From Symsagittifera roscoffensis (lineage: Eukaryota > Xenacoelomorpha > Acoela > Convolutidae), in assembly GCF_963678635.1 (NCBI RefSeq), contig NC_087065.1, positions 32,675,679 through 32,739,678 of the forward strand: a stretch of DNA of 64,000 nucleotides. Reading direction: 5' to 3'. The position numbers and the translations under genes were made by a program. Each line of letters opens with the position of its first letter. Position 1 is the first letter of the stretch. Positions 29,814 through 42,850 of the stretch are shown here, one piece after another. The notes under the pieces were generated by a model, which saw only the letters and a program-made list of their open reading frames with translations, made no database searches and was not told the origin of the DNA.

Positions 29814-32800
29814 GATTTTCGGTTGGGTTTATCCGATCTTTTTCCCTTTTTGTGATTTTTGCATTTTCCAGCTTCGCTTTGAGTCACTTAATGTATTTCC
29901 CTTTTCAAAAAAATGTAAGGTGACATTTGAATGTGGGGTGACAAATATAATGTAGGGTGATCATTATCGAAACATTTAAAGTGTCATGGAACATAATAAA
30001 GAAATTTTTTAATTGTCTTTTTCACATAATCTAAAAGCTCTTATCGCTCTAAATTTTTTTTTAACATTTTTAATTTTTGCCTTTTTTTAGTTTCATTTGC
30101 TGAATGGAAGTCAGATAATAAGTATTTGTATTTAAAAATTAATTTAACAGTCTGTTCTCTTTTTCACGTTTTGTGACAGTTAAAAATAACAAAAGTCATT
30201 TTAGAAAATAACTTTCTTAAGTTGAGGTTCGCAAAAAGTCAAGAGAATGGAACTGGAAAAGTGCCGAAGTGAGGTCGCTGACGTTTTCCAACTGATTGTT
30301 GAGTATGCTTTTGCTCTATTTAGTAGTCCATTAGAACATAAAAACTGATTTGAACAAATGCAGCTTCAGTTGCTGAATTTTGTTCACTCCAATTTTTCCT
30401 TCGATTCAACCAGTCTACTTTTTGTTCATGAGTTAAATCTTTTTTGATAGCGTTTGTACTGCATCAAGTAACGGTTATTTTTTTTGTTCCGACCAACAAA
30501 GTTATGTACTAGTGACTGTACTCACAGAGTAATTTCAGATTAGGTACACTGTCTGTTCGTCACGCTATCTTATTTTCGGCCGGAAAGATTCGTGCAACTT
30601 TTTAATCTAATACCGATCTTACTCTTGTATCTCCTAGTCTCTATAGATCTAGTGTATACCGATTTATGCAAGTTAGTTACCAGAAGAAGAACTACTGTAT
30701 ACTAGGTTTTATTCAATTTGTTCTGGTGCTGAAACTACAAGTAGTTTAAGTGCTTACAAATAAGTGTAAATGTTAGAGATGGAATATGATTGGTTAGTTA
30801 TAAATGTTTTTTTTTTGTGATATTCGATCATAAATATTATTGGTCTATAAATGCTAGTCTAGAACTGGTTTCATTTGGGTTTGTTTTAGTTTTTCCTTGA
30901 TTTCGCCGCAAAATCAGGTACAACTAATCATCGGAATGGGTCGAATGATGTATCATATTGAAGACCTTTCAGTCGGGATCTGAAAAGTGGTTCCAGCGCC
31001 GAGAAATTTTTTCTGAAAAGTGGTCCCAGTCGAGAAAAACGGATTTAAAAATTTCAAGCGTTAGTCTAATATAGAGCAAATAAGTTGTTTGTCTTTGAAT
31101 TTTTGGTAGCGCTATTTTTGGAATAAAAACTTCAAAAATTCAAAATTATCTGTAAAAAATTTAAGAATATTGTCCAATTTTAATTTTTTTTCTAGTCAAA
31201 ATCTGTTGCTCAGTTTGCCCATTTTACAGTGACTGTCGAATATGCCCAAATATCAGGTTTTCGGCAGATCCTTTCATCACACCACGTACGAAAAAAACTA
31301 ATTCACTAAAAAACGAGAAAAAAACTTTTTACGTTGCTCTAAGAAAAAGAACGGAACAAAAAAAGGAAAAAAGAAAATTTTTGTAACGATTTTTTTTTGT
31401 TTTTTAACGCTATTGGGCAACGAACCTTTTGTTGCCTAATAGAAAGATATGCTATTGTTTTTGTTTTGTTTTTTAAATATATTATATTGTTCATTGAAAG
31501 ATTTGACTGATGAATAAAATATCAAATTTATCGTGTCAAAACCTGCATTTTGCTGTTTTCTTTGTTCTTACTACTGTAAAGAGTATGTCTGAAAGCATAT
31601 GGTACTAATGAAAAGCATAGAAAAAGCTTTTTTCAAACAACAAAATGCTCATATTCAATTTGGATAGTGCGGTCAGAAAAAAAACGATTCAGCACTCAAC
31701 AACTGAAAGTGTTTCGATCTCATTCGTACAGATTGGCAGCTTGGGTGAAAGAAAAGTGCAGGTTTAAGTTTGAGCAGATTTTTTTGGGTTTTGCTCACGT
31801 TTTGCGACTTCTACTTTTAATTTGCGGATTCCGCTGACAGTTGCGGATTCGGCGACTGCATAACTTTACAAGTCACATATACATTTAATTATTTCTGAGT
31901 TCCAGAAACTGTTTCTGATTCTGGGAAATCGATTGCAGATTCTGCACAATCTTCTTATTTTGAAGCGATTTTGAGCGATACAGTCTTTAAGCTATTTTTT
32001 CGAGGAATCCAAAACTGCAAAAAAGATCAAGAAAACTAGCAAGGCTATGGCTTGCGCAACACATCTGTTTTCGACCTGTTGCGGAATCCGCTCATAAATC
32101 ACAAAAAACACAGGTTGACTTTGTTAAGAAGTTTCAAATATCATAAGGTTTTGCACAGTTTGGCCTCGTTGTTAATTTCGAAATGTCTTAGACTTTTCGA
32201 ACTTTGCACAAAAACTTGCACTAAATTAGTTCGAGCAGGCTGGTATTTTGTTCATCTTTTAGACTTTCAGCTTATTGTTATATAAAATTTAGTTTTACGC
32301 CTAGTTGCAGTCGATCCTTTGACTTTCACAGTTTTGTTTCACATTACAATTGCGAGAGCAAGTAACTTGTATTCTAGTAGATTTTTCTCCAATTGAACAA
32401 TTTTTCTTACATCTACTTGAAAAACGAGCTCTATTTATTACAAAAACCCGATACTGACATGCTGCTGCCTACCTAGTATAGCAGTGCTTCAAGTTCCAAA
32501 ATTCAAGGCATCAAAGCTTTTCATGTAAATTTAATTTTCATTTTCCGATTTTTTAGATAAACTGTTTGACTTTTCAAATCTCAAATGCTTACGCTTAAAA
32601 ATTTCACTCAGTTTCTGGTCCGTAAAATTTTGATTCACCAGACAATTTCTTTTTCTCATAAAGCTTGCGATTAACGATCGTTATTGAATGGTAACGTAGA
32701 TTTTTTCGGGAAAACATAGCTTAACAGAATCACTTGGATCGTTTTACAATTTGGTTTCTCTCAAAGAAAGGCGTTGATTCGCGCATGTGGCACAAAGGTA

Positions 32801-33262
32801 ATGCACCTGCCTATAAGTTTTTTTCTTCTTGAAGTTTTCGCGCGTCAAAAAATCTTAGTCTGTTTTTGTCGGCTAGATGCCACGGTTTGGAACTTGCCTA
32901 AGGTTAAAGCATTTTAAAAAATTTAAATATAGTTTGATTTCTTTTGTGCAATTAATTGTCTTCCAAGAACCTTTGACGAATTTTTTAAATATTTTTATTT
33001 TTTATTTTTTAAAGAATTTTCGAAAGTTGTTTTTTTGATTTTTGTTTTGTTTTTACATTCGTCGAATACATTGAGCAATCTCCTCCCCCCCAACCCCCCT
33101 CCCCTCACCCGTAATGAGCAATTGAGCCATCTCCCACCAAGCAAAAACGATAAAGCGCTACAAAAAGGCGTCAGCAAACGCAAGAAGATGATTGATGTGC
33201 TCGTAGCATGCAATCAATCGCCCGACTGCAGTTCATTTTATATGAGTATAGAGAAAAATTTT
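29814..33262 (+). repeat. Duplicated modules A-B-C, copy 2
   Basis: A 29814-30462, B 30463-31775, C 31776-33262. It is colinear with 34670-38110, with few differences visible. No gene is supported; short ORFs here recur only because the DNA is duplicated. Module C ends in a C-rich tract (33080-33110). Confidence 0.8.
30505..30873 (-). repeat. Solo LTR relic, copy 2
   Basis: Paralogue of the relic at 28534-28905 inside module B. It ends GGTTTCA instead of GGTTCCA, a change shared with copy 3, so copies 2 and 3 are closer to each other. Confidence 0.8.
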
Positions 33263-33276
33263 GCCTGAAGAATTTC

Positions 33277-33562
33277 CGTTCGGAGGACATTTGGACGGTA
33301 CTGGAGTTGCGTCTAGTGGACCGAGTGTGCTGGACGAAGACTCGCTTGTGAAGGGATACAATCACAACATTAGACCATTCTGTGACATCTGTGACGAGTT
33401 CGACGTGCGCGACACAGAGGATTGTCCGATGCAGGATAGCAGACCTCTGAGTCCGCCAGCAACACGCAATAACGACAACATCACGAGTCGAGACCCTACT
33501 GCGACATATGTGATTGCTTCGAGCACTGGACTCACGAGTGCGACGACGATCAAATGTTTTCA
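33277..33562 (+). pseudogene. CLIP1 last-exon fragment (pseudogene)
   Basis: Copy of 23934-24222. The first zinc knuckle is intact in frame, with changes such as LHDTED to VRDTED. A one-base deletion near 33482-33490 shifts the frame ahead of the second knuckle, and the original stop TAA is now TCA. There is no promoter or upstream coding part, so it cannot make CLIP1. Confidence 0.9.
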
Positions 33563-35359
33563 ACACACGTAGACTCAAAATGAATTTCAAATTTTTAATC
33601 CACGTCGCATGATTCCCTGTTATTGTGCTGAAAATAACACTTGCCACGAGTGTCATTATACAGGCTTCAAAAGTTTTCTCTTTACAATCAAATGACTTAA
33701 TCAATTGCAATTTGTATGAGGGATGTTTCTGTAATGGTTATCTTGGCCATAATAGTGGTAGTCCCTCAAAACCTCATCCTCATTACGAGAATTATTTAAT
33801 TCCATCCAGATAGATTGTGTATCATTCGCATTTATTTTGAAGTGTTAGTTGAGATCTGTTGAGAATGGCAAATTTTCCTAGGCCAAAGAAAGCCCAAGCA
33901 AGAAATTTTCACTCGTCATTTATCAAAATTCCGTTTTTTAAAGAGATACAAAATTATCTAGGACTTTCATTCGTTTTGGCGTGTTTGATTACCGATTTTA
34001 TCCAAGAATACTGCGCTAATTAATAATGTACAAGATGCATTAGAAAAAAAATATGTAGTTTTTCATAAGTTCATTCAGTCAAAACGTTCAGTCGGGGAAA
34101 CCAGGTAGCAAAATTTAAGAGAACCTTTTGCGACCAGAAGATGAAAATGGGAACGTGTTTTTGCCGTAATTAGACTAGTGGCTAGAAGCGACCCGCGTTA
34201 ACTGGTAAATAGTAGCTTCTTTGAATTAACGATTGAACACAATGAATCCCATGAAAGATTTAAAGAAAAAATTGCCGGAACATTTGTGATCGGCGTGGTT
34301 TTTAAACAGAAAAGTTGAAGCTGGCCATTTTTGACGAGATTTTTCATTGGAGCTCAAAAGTGAAGTTATGTATAACTTGCAACCAACTTTTGAGAATTGA
34401 AAGAGTTTGAAAATTGCCAATTGAGGATAATCAAATAAGCGCGGTATTTCCCATTTCTCTTATGGCATTCAAAATAATTGAAATTTTTTTCAGATAATGT
34501 ATTGAAAAACGCAAAAAGTAGTTGTGATCTTGACATTGCGTGTGAGTAGAATACTTCACTATCCAAAAAAATGAAAATAATTAAACAACACTACAATAAT
34601 AATATCATTTTTTGCCAGAATCTTTGGAAAATTTTTATACAGAAGGCCCTGATACGCGCAGTTTTAAGAATTTTCGGTTGGGTTTATCCGATCTTTTTCC
34701 CTTTTTGTAATTTTTGCATTTTCCAGCTTCGCTTTGAGTCACTTAATGTATTTCCCTTTTCAAAAAAATGTAAGGTGACATTTGAATGTGAGGTGACAAA
34801 TATAATGTAGGGTGATCATTATCGAAACATTTAAAGTGTCATGGAACATAATAAAGAAATTTTTTAATTGTCTTTTTCACATAATCTAAAAGCTCTTATC
34901 GCTCTAAATTTTTTTTAAACATTTTTAATTTTTGCCTTTTTTTAGTTTCATTTGCTGAATGGAAGTCAGATAATAAGTATTTGTATTTAAAAATTAATTT
35001 AACAGTCTGTTCTCTTTTTCACGTTTTGTGACAGTTAAAAATAACAAAAGTCATTTTAGAAAATAACTTTCTTAAGTTGAGGTTCGCAAAAAGTCAAGAG
35101 AATGGAACTGGAAAAGTGCCGAAGTGAGGTCGCTGACGTTTTCCAACTGATTGTTGAGTATGCTTTTGCTCTATTTAGTAGTCCATTAGAACATAAAAAC
35201 TGATTTGAACAAATGCAGCTTCAGTTGCTGAATTTTGTTCACTCCAATTTTTCCTTCGATTCAACCAGTCTACTTTTTGTTCATGAGTTAAATCTTTTTT
35301 GATAGCGTTTGTACTGCATCAAGTAACGGTTATTTTTTTTGTTCCGACCAACAAAGTTA

Positions 35360-35727
35360 TGTACTAGTGACTGTACTCACAGAGTAATTTGAGATTAGGT
35401 ACACTGTCTGTTCGTCACGCTATCTTATTTTCGGCCGGAAAGATTCGTGCAACTTTTTAATCTAATACCGATCTTACTCTTATATCTCCTAGTCTCAATA
35501 GATCTAGTGTATACCGATTTATGCAAGTTAGTTACCAGAAGAAGAACTACTGTATACTAGGTTTTATTCAATTTGTTCTGGTGCTGAAACTACAAGTAGT
35601 TTAAGTGCTTACAAATAAGTGTAAATGTTAGAGATGGAATATGATTGGTTAGTTATAAATGTTTTTTTTTGTGATATTCGATCATAAATATTATTGGTCT
35701 ATAAATGCTAGTCTAGAACTGGTTTCA
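35360..35727 (-). repeat. Solo LTR relic, copy 3
   Basis: Third paralogue of the inverted LTR relic, in module B of copy 3, nearly identical to 30505-30873. Confidence 0.8.
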
Positions 35728-38110
35728 TTTGGGTTTGTTTTAGTTTTTCCTTGATTTCGCCGCAAAATCAGGTACAACTAATCATCGGAATGGGTCGAAT
35801 GATGTATCATATTGAAGACCTTTCAGTCGGGATCTGAAAAGTGGTTCCAGCGTCGAGAAATTTTTTCTGAAAAGTGGTCCCAGTCGAGAAAAACGGATTT
35901 AAAAATTTCAAGCGTTAGTCTAATATAGAGCAAATAAGTTGTTTGTCTTTGAATTTTTGGTAGCGCTATTTTTGGAATAAAAACTTCAAAAATTCAAAAT
36001 TATCTGTAAAAAATTTAAGAATATTTTGTTTAATTTTAATTTTTTTTCTAGTCAGTTCTTGACAAAAACTGTTGCTCAGTTTGACCATTTTACCGTGACT
36101 CGGATATGTCTACAAATCAGGTTTTCGGCAGATCCTTTCATCACACCACATTCAAAAAAATTAATTCAATAAAAAACAAGGAAAAATTTTTAACGTTGCT
36201 TGAAGAAGAAGAACGGAACAAAAAAAGGAAAGAAAGTTTTTGTAATGATTTTTTTTTGTTTTTCAACGCTATTGGGCAACGAAACTTTTGTTGCCTTATT
36301 TTAAAGGTATGTTATTGTTTTTTTAAATATATTATATTGTTCATTGAAAGATTTGAACTGAGAAATAAAACATCAAGTTTATCGTGTCAAAACCTGCATT
36401 TTGCTGTTTTCTTTGTTCTTACTTTTGTAAAGAGTATGTCTGAAAGCATATGTTACTAATGAAAAGCATAGGAAAAGCTTTTTTCAAACAACAAAATGCT
36501 CATATTCAATTTGGATAGTGTGGTCAGAAAAAAACGATGTGAATTGATTCAGCACTCAACAACTGAAAGTGTTTCGATCTCTTTCGTACAGTTTGGCAGC
36601 TTGGGTGAAAGAAAATTGTAGTAGGTTTAAATTTGAGCAGATTTTTTGGGTTTTGCTCACGTTTTGCGACTTCTACTTACAATTTGCGGATTCCGCTGAC
36701 AGTTGCGGATTCCGCGACTGCATAACTTTACAAGTCACATATACATTTAATTATTTCTGAATTCCAGAAACTGTTTCTGATTCTGGGAAATCGATTGCAG
36801 ATTCTGCACAATCTCCTTATTTTGAAGCGATTTTGAGCGATACAGTCTTTAAGCTATTTATTCGAGGAATCCAAAACTGCAAAAAAAAGATCAAGAAAAC
36901 TAGCAAGGCTATGGCTTGCGCAACACATCTGTTTTCGACCTGTTGTGGAATCCGCTCATAAATCACAAAAAACACAGGTTGACTTTGTTAAGAAGTTTGA
37001 AATATCATAAGGTTTTGCACAGTTTGGCCTCGTTGTTAATTTCGAAATGTCTCAGACATTTCGAACTTTGCACAAAAACTTGCACTAAATTAGTTCGAGC
37101 AGGCAGGTGTTTTGTTCATCTTTTAGACTTTCAGCTTATTGTTATATAAAATTTAGTTTTACGCCTAGTTGCAGTCGATCCTTTGACTTTCACAGTTTTG
37201 TTTCACATTACAATTGCGAGAGCAAGTAACTTGTATTCTAGTAGATTTTTCTCCAATTGAACAATTTTTCTTACATCTACTTGAAAAACGAGCTCTATTT
37301 ATTACGAAAACCCGATACTGACATGCTGCTGCCTACTTAGTATAGCAGTGCTTTAAGTTCCAAAATTCAAGGCGTCAAAGCTTTTCATGTAAATTGAATT
37401 TTCATTTCCCGATTTTTTAGATAAACTGTTTGACTTTTCAAATCTCAAATGCTTACGCTTAAAAATTTCACTCAGTTTCTGGTCCGTAAATTTTTGATTC
37501 ACCAGACAATTTCTTTTTCTCATTAGGCTTGCGATTAGCGATCGTTATTGAATGGTAACGTAGATTTTTTCGGGAAAACATAGCTTAACAGAATCACTTG
37601 GATCGTTTTACATTTTGGTTTCTCTCAAAGAAAGGCGTTGATTTGCGCATGTGGCACAAAGGTAATGCACCTGCCTATAAGTTTTTTTCTTGTTGAAGTT
37701 TTCGCGCGTCAAAAAATCTTAGTCTGTTTTTGTCGGCTAGATGCCACGGTTTGGAACTTGCCTAAGGTTAAAGCATTTAAAAAAATTAAATCTAGTTTGA
37801 TCCCCTTTGGTACAATTAATTGAGTTCCAAGAACCTTTGCCGAATTTTTTAAATAGTTTTATTTTATATTTCTTAAAGAACTTTTGGAAGTTGTTTTTTG
37901 ATTTTTTTGTTTTAATATTCGTCCCATCAATTGAGCAATCTCCTCCCCCCTCCCCCGTAATGAGCAATTGAGCTATCTCCCACCAAGCAAGAACGATAAA
38001 GCGCTACAAAAAGACATCAGCAAACGCAAGAAGATGGTTGATATGCTCGTAGCACGCCATCAATTGACCGACTGAAGTTTAGTTTATATGAGCATAGAGA
38101 AAAATTTTGA

Positions 38111-38866
38111 AAACGAAAAAAATCGAATTTTATTTTTTAAAACATTTTGCAAATTTTTGTTAGAGCGACCATTGCTTCATCAGGAAAGCGACTTACCAGG
38201 GTGGCTGCTCCAGCCTTGTATCTGAATATCAAAAACTGCTCTCTGCTGCACCTTAAATTTGTATGCAATACATTTTCATCCTTTTAGGACAGAAAAAAGT
38301 CGCTTTATGTCTCATTTTTATTGATTCTTTTTCACTCTGATTGTAATTTTTGACCTTCGATATTGTAAATTTTGGCGTTTCACATTCGTTGGAGAATCTG
38401 TTTTATGATTTCATACCATCCAAACTATTTTCAAGTGGTTATAAACATGTCTCAAGAAACTATGGTGGAGATTGCTCAATTGATCCCATTCAAAAGCAAA
38501 AAATGTACACCTGCTCTTTAAAATTGGAAATTTTGATCATTTTTGATAGCAATTAGTCGAACAAATGTTTATATGCCAATACTACGGCGTAAAAAAATCT
38601 GTTGTACTTGCTGCTGATTTCTGGTAGTTTTTTGCGGGAAAAAAAAACAGAGGAAGTTTTGTCAATAGTAACCAACCATTAAGTGGCGATATTATCTACC
38701 TTTTTTGTGGAAATAGAAATGATTTGGTTTTTGTCTGAAGTTCATCAGGAAAATACTGCTGTGCATGTTTTGAGTTCACTGTTTTCTATCAAACTGGACA
38801 AATTATACTTCGCATTTGTGTTGCAAGCTAGCATTGCTTAAACAACTCTTTTGTCTACAGCGATAA
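38111..38866 (+). other. Intergenic sequence
   Basis: About 750 bases of AT-rich sequence in which I see no gene, RNA or repeat. Confidence 0.5.
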
Positions 38867-39143
38867 TCAGTCGGGAGTAGAATGGGCGATAGACGATTGG
38901 TGATACAATAAATCAAATTTGGGTACCTCTGTGAGGGATTGGTCCAGAAATGCGGAGTACTCTGTCAAGTTGAGATCCCGCCAGTCTATGTAGTGAGTCT
39001 GCAGCACTTGCACTACAGTGTTTTCGAACTGGTTTCTCCACTGCCCCAACAGCTCAATATGTTCCATGTACTGCTCCAGTTGCTGCACAACAGTATCGTC
39101 CAATGTTGCAGAATGTATTGCGTCAACTATGACCTCAATTGAC
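38867..39143 (-). CDS. Candidate last (or internal) exon of an unidentified gene
   Basis: Read on the minus strand, it starts after CGATAG and is open for about 90 codons to a TGA at 38867. Codon composition is far less AT-rich than the surroundings, and the peptide looks globular and helical (DDTVVQQLEQYMEH, LLGQWRNQFE, YIDWRDL). A donor-like GAG|GTACCC at 38926-38925 could end the exon earlier. Its phase fits the donor of the exon at 39413-39594. I do not recognise the family. Confidence 0.45.
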
Positions 39144-39412
39144 CTATCGCACGGCAATACTCATCGACATGTTAACCAAGCGAATGGGCGTAAAAATATA
39201 CACACTGCCTCCATCTCATTTATGTCTCAATTTTGATTCTTCAAAAAAAAATTGTCTTAGAAACTGATCGACTTAGTCGCCACAAATGCAGCATAATTTC
39301 CCGGTGGTATCCCGGGTGCTGTCAGCCCAACTCGGAGTGAATAACATCCAATCGATTGATCTCAGAACTGAATCTGATGAAAAAAATAATCAAATTATGT
39401 TTCCGGACTTAC

Positions 39413-39594
39413 GCAGGCATCCTGTCCAAATGTATTTCAGCGGACAGCTTTAGCAATGCATCGAACGTACTCTGTTTGTTCCAGCGCCTCTTCAACTCTT
39501 TGCTTTGATCCAGAAGTGACTGGAACTGGCAATGCAAGAGGAAGTTCCTTCTGTGTCTGGAAGTCTCTTTATTCATCAGCTCCATCATCATGTC
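39413..39594 (-). CDS. Candidate exon of the same unidentified gene
   Basis: Minus strand: acceptor TTAATTCAG, 182 bases of open frame, and a consensus donor CCTGC|GTAAGT. It encodes DMMMELMNKE, then basic helical sequence (LLDQSKELKRRWNKQ, LLKLSAEIHLDRMP). It ends in phase 2, and the 39143 exon supplies the missing base. The good splice signals and non-repetitive coding-like composition support a real gene whose 5' part lies further right or is lost. Family unknown. Confidence 0.45.
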
Positions 39595-41749
39595 CTGAAT
39601 TAATGTCAGAAGAGTTAATCAAAATTTTTCTTAATGAAACTGTTTAATCTAAATTCATAAATTTATTTGATTAACTATTGATAAAAATAAAAAAATTCTT
39701 GTTTTCCTGGGTAACATGCTTGCCATGAAGTATAATGGGATGGCGAAATTGTTATTTTTTGAAGTTCACTTTTTGGACAAATCAAAAATTCGTCGAATGA
39801 TTTATGCGAGCTATAAACTAAAACCATATTTGAAGCAAAGGTAATAAGCAACATTTATTTTAGTTGCCTGCTGTTTTGAGACTTATCATAGTTTTGCCAA
39901 AAAACGATTCAGATCTGAAGAAAAAAATTGAAAAAAATTACAAAAGATCACCTTGGATGATTTCCTGGGTGAGGCCCTTTCCAATTCGTGAGAATTGCTC
40001 AATTTTTCAGCCATTTGGATACCACCAGTATTTTTCAACACGAATGTTTTTTAGTCCAAGATGCCGCATGGATTTTTATTGTAAATAATTAATTGCATCA
40101 GATGCTATGCTGACGTGTATTTCTATACACACCACGTGTCATAATGAAAATCCAAAAAATTAGAACGTTTTAAAATAAAAAATGGGAACTCTGAAGTGAG
40201 GTAAATTAATTTATACTTTTCTCCTTACATATATAAACGATGCAACATGAGTCCAGTCGAATTATTCGAATGTGAAAAAAGTAAGAGTGCTTGTATCAGG
40301 GCGAAACCTGAATGATTGATTCGACTGCCTGTTAAAGTCTATGGATTAGTGTTTGGTGTATAAATAAACTGGCATGCTGATTTTTAAAAAAAATGAAAAC
40401 AAAATCATTTTTTTTTGAGATCTTTAGTTTGAAAATCATACCCCAACACGCTATGTTAAGTACAGATTGAGACAGGACTGCTCGTATCAGAGTTAAGCCC
40501 TGAGTGTTCCGACTGTCCTTCAATGTTTCTGAAATACTTTATGAAAACATCATTTAAGCAAGTATGCTCTTTTTCTTTTCCACCCCATCGGTGCGAGCAT
40601 CGGTTTTTTGTAACTATTGGTTTTACTGTGTAACCTATGGTTACTAAATATGTTTGCTATGGCTTAATTAGTCCGGACGCTAGTTTTTGTGACAATTCTA
40701 CACGCTTTGCTAAGTACAAAATGGTATGTTTTGCATATAGCAAAGTATTCAAGTGTCTAGGGAAAATGGAAAATTTTCTGGAGAAAAAAACCACGCCGAG
40801 CACAAATATTTTTGTCACTTTCTTCGAAAGTCGAAACAAAAATTAGCACAGGTCAAAATGAAAAAGTAGGTCAATTAGCACGTTTTGTTTCAGTTTGATA
40901 GAGTAAACATCCGTTTAAGCGTTCCTAACGCAAAACATTGCGCGTTATTTGTTCCAGACTGGCCAAATTTGCAAAATTAAAACCAATTAACACTTCGAAT
41001 TATAATTATCCTTGCGATAAGCAAGGGTTATGCAACCTGTTACTTTTTTGCCCGTAAACAACTGTCCACAGGACTCGTCTGGAGTCATCTCTACCCCATT
41101 TCATTAGGTGTGCAAATTTCTTAGCGTTCCTGGCCAACTTAGCCTCCAAAGGTACGGCAAAGGTCCTGAGCTCGAGTCTGACTAGGGCCTGCTTTTTTTC
41201 AAACGAGAAATATTGTTTCAAAAAAATTTCGTCTATTATTTGTCTGATTATCGGTTGTCGGCTTAGTTGTCAGATCTTGGAATTGTTTTTTTTTCTACGG
41301 GCATTTTTTAAATATTGTTTTTAGTGTTTGATTTACGCCTACATTTTGTAATTTTGCTTACCCAGACTTCAGATTTCCTTTATTTTTTTGTTTCGCTAAA
41401 AAAATTCTTCGGCCAAAAATATTTCGGCCTATTTCATCGGTTTAATGACCTAATTTTGGGTTGTTTCAAGATCGACACAATTAAGCACTCTCCTCCGCAC
41501 TTTTCAAGTTGGTTGTTTGTTTTTCAATCGGTTTTATGAAATACAATTTTTTCGTTTCATTGTATGCAGAAATTTAGTTTTTCTCAGGAACTTCTGATTT
41601 TCATAAAGAAGTATCAGTTGAAAGACCGCTTACTCTCTCTGTCTGCCTGCATACACCACCAGAGTCTTTCTTACTTATGACCCTCTGTCTTAAGTGTGGG
41701 GGAATTTTTGAACCATATTTTTTTTTCCTTTTCGCGAAAACTACCTCTC
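39595..41749 (+). other. Noncoding region with diverged repeats
   Basis: No gene is supported. Blocks around 40250-40540 repeat a CGTATCAGGG-type motif two or three times, and 40790-41750 resembles 48535-49330 (shared ACCACGCCGAGCACA and the GCCAACTTAG...GCTTTTTTTCAAACG stretch). These similar segments flank the 1.24-kb array on both sides. Confidence 0.5.
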
Positions 41750-42850
41750 CCAATTATGAGTTTTTGGTTTCGACGGATAACTGTTTTGACAAGCTTCCCT
41801 GCATAATTTGCTGCGACCAATTTTTTTTCGTACATGAAGTTATGGCACTCGGAATAGTCAAAAGTTTGACTTTTGAACTTTTTGTGTATCTATTCTCGGA
41901 AACTAAACTCTCAAATTTCTGCTGTGAGTTCAATGAGATAACAGGTAGTGAGAAGTTTCTCTCCATTAGCGGACACTATCAAAAATTTTGACTCAAGATG
42001 TTAACCTTTTTTAACCTTTTGAATATTCTCAAAAACTAACCGGCCATACCTGAGATTTTGGGTTCAATTCTCACGACAGGCTTCGGAAAGTTCATTTGTT
42101 AATGCGAGCATGCCCAAATTTTTTTTCTCTAAAATTTTTCACCCTCGGAAAAGTTAAAATTTTGATTTTGTGACCACATTTTGAAGACTTTGAATTTTCT
42201 TGAAAAATACTCTAACAAATTTGATATTGTGGGTTCATTGAGATAACCGGTAGCGGGAAGCTATCAGCATTAAGGGACACTAATAAAATGTTTTACTTAA
42301 GAAGTTATCGTCCTCTGAAAAGTCAAATTTTTGATTTTTTCACCGTTTTCTTAAACTTTTTGGTAATTCTCAAAAACTATCCTGCCATGCCTGAAATTTT
42401 GGGTTCAATTTTTTGAACGGGCTTCGGCAATTTCATTTGCTTATGTGATTACGCAAAAGTTGTTTGACTCCAAAAATACTACCTCTCGGAAAAATAAAAT
42501 TTTTGGTTTTGTGACCGTTTGTTTGAAAGTTTTGACTTTTCTCGAAACTAACATACCAATTACCAGATTTTGGGTTCGATTGAAATTAAAGTTTGATTGA
42601 ATCCCTTCTGAATCTTTTCATCCAAAAAGCTATGATTCCCGGAATCGTCAAAATTTTTGATTTGTTGACAGTTTTTTTGTCGTTTCTTGCTAACATTTCT
42701 GCTAAATCCGATATAGAATTAATCGAATAAACAGATTGTTGAATGCCTACCTTTCAAATTAGCGATGCTTAGCTTGTTAAAAAAAGTTATCGCCTTCCAG
42801 CAAGTCTTCAATCGAAAAATCTGGCTTGGCAAATCTTAGCGCTTAAACGG
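41750..42850 (+). repeat. Divergent ~165-bp tandem repeats
   Basis: A motif of the form 'CCTCGGAAAAGTCAAA...TTTTGACCG...TTGTGGGTTCAATTGAGA...GGGAAGCT' recurs about every 160-175 bases, with anchors near 41843, 42152, 42310, 42483 and 42641. The copies are strongly diverged. The same family reappears at 49370-49866. Confidence 0.6.

Larger units (their letters stand above)
33263..38110 (+). repeat. Duplicated CLIP1 3' end plus modules A-B-C, copy 3
   Basis: CLIP1-derived 33277-34669, A 34670-35317, B 35318-36630, C 36631-38110. It begins abruptly in the middle of the last CLIP1 exon, at TTCGGAGGACATTTGG, right after module C of copy 2. Module C ends near GAGAAAAATTTTG at 38110. Confidence 0.8.

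Noticed and set aside
32052-37149. Repeated 77-codon ORF in module C (32052 and 36916)
   Set aside because: Explained by segmental duplication; no homology, and no sign of coding constraint.
39280-39380. Alternative exons between the two minus-strand candidate exons (after TTCATCAG or TTCTGAG)
   Set aside because: Each possible frame meets a stop soon and none has a convincing donor, so direct joining of 39413 to 39143 is simpler.
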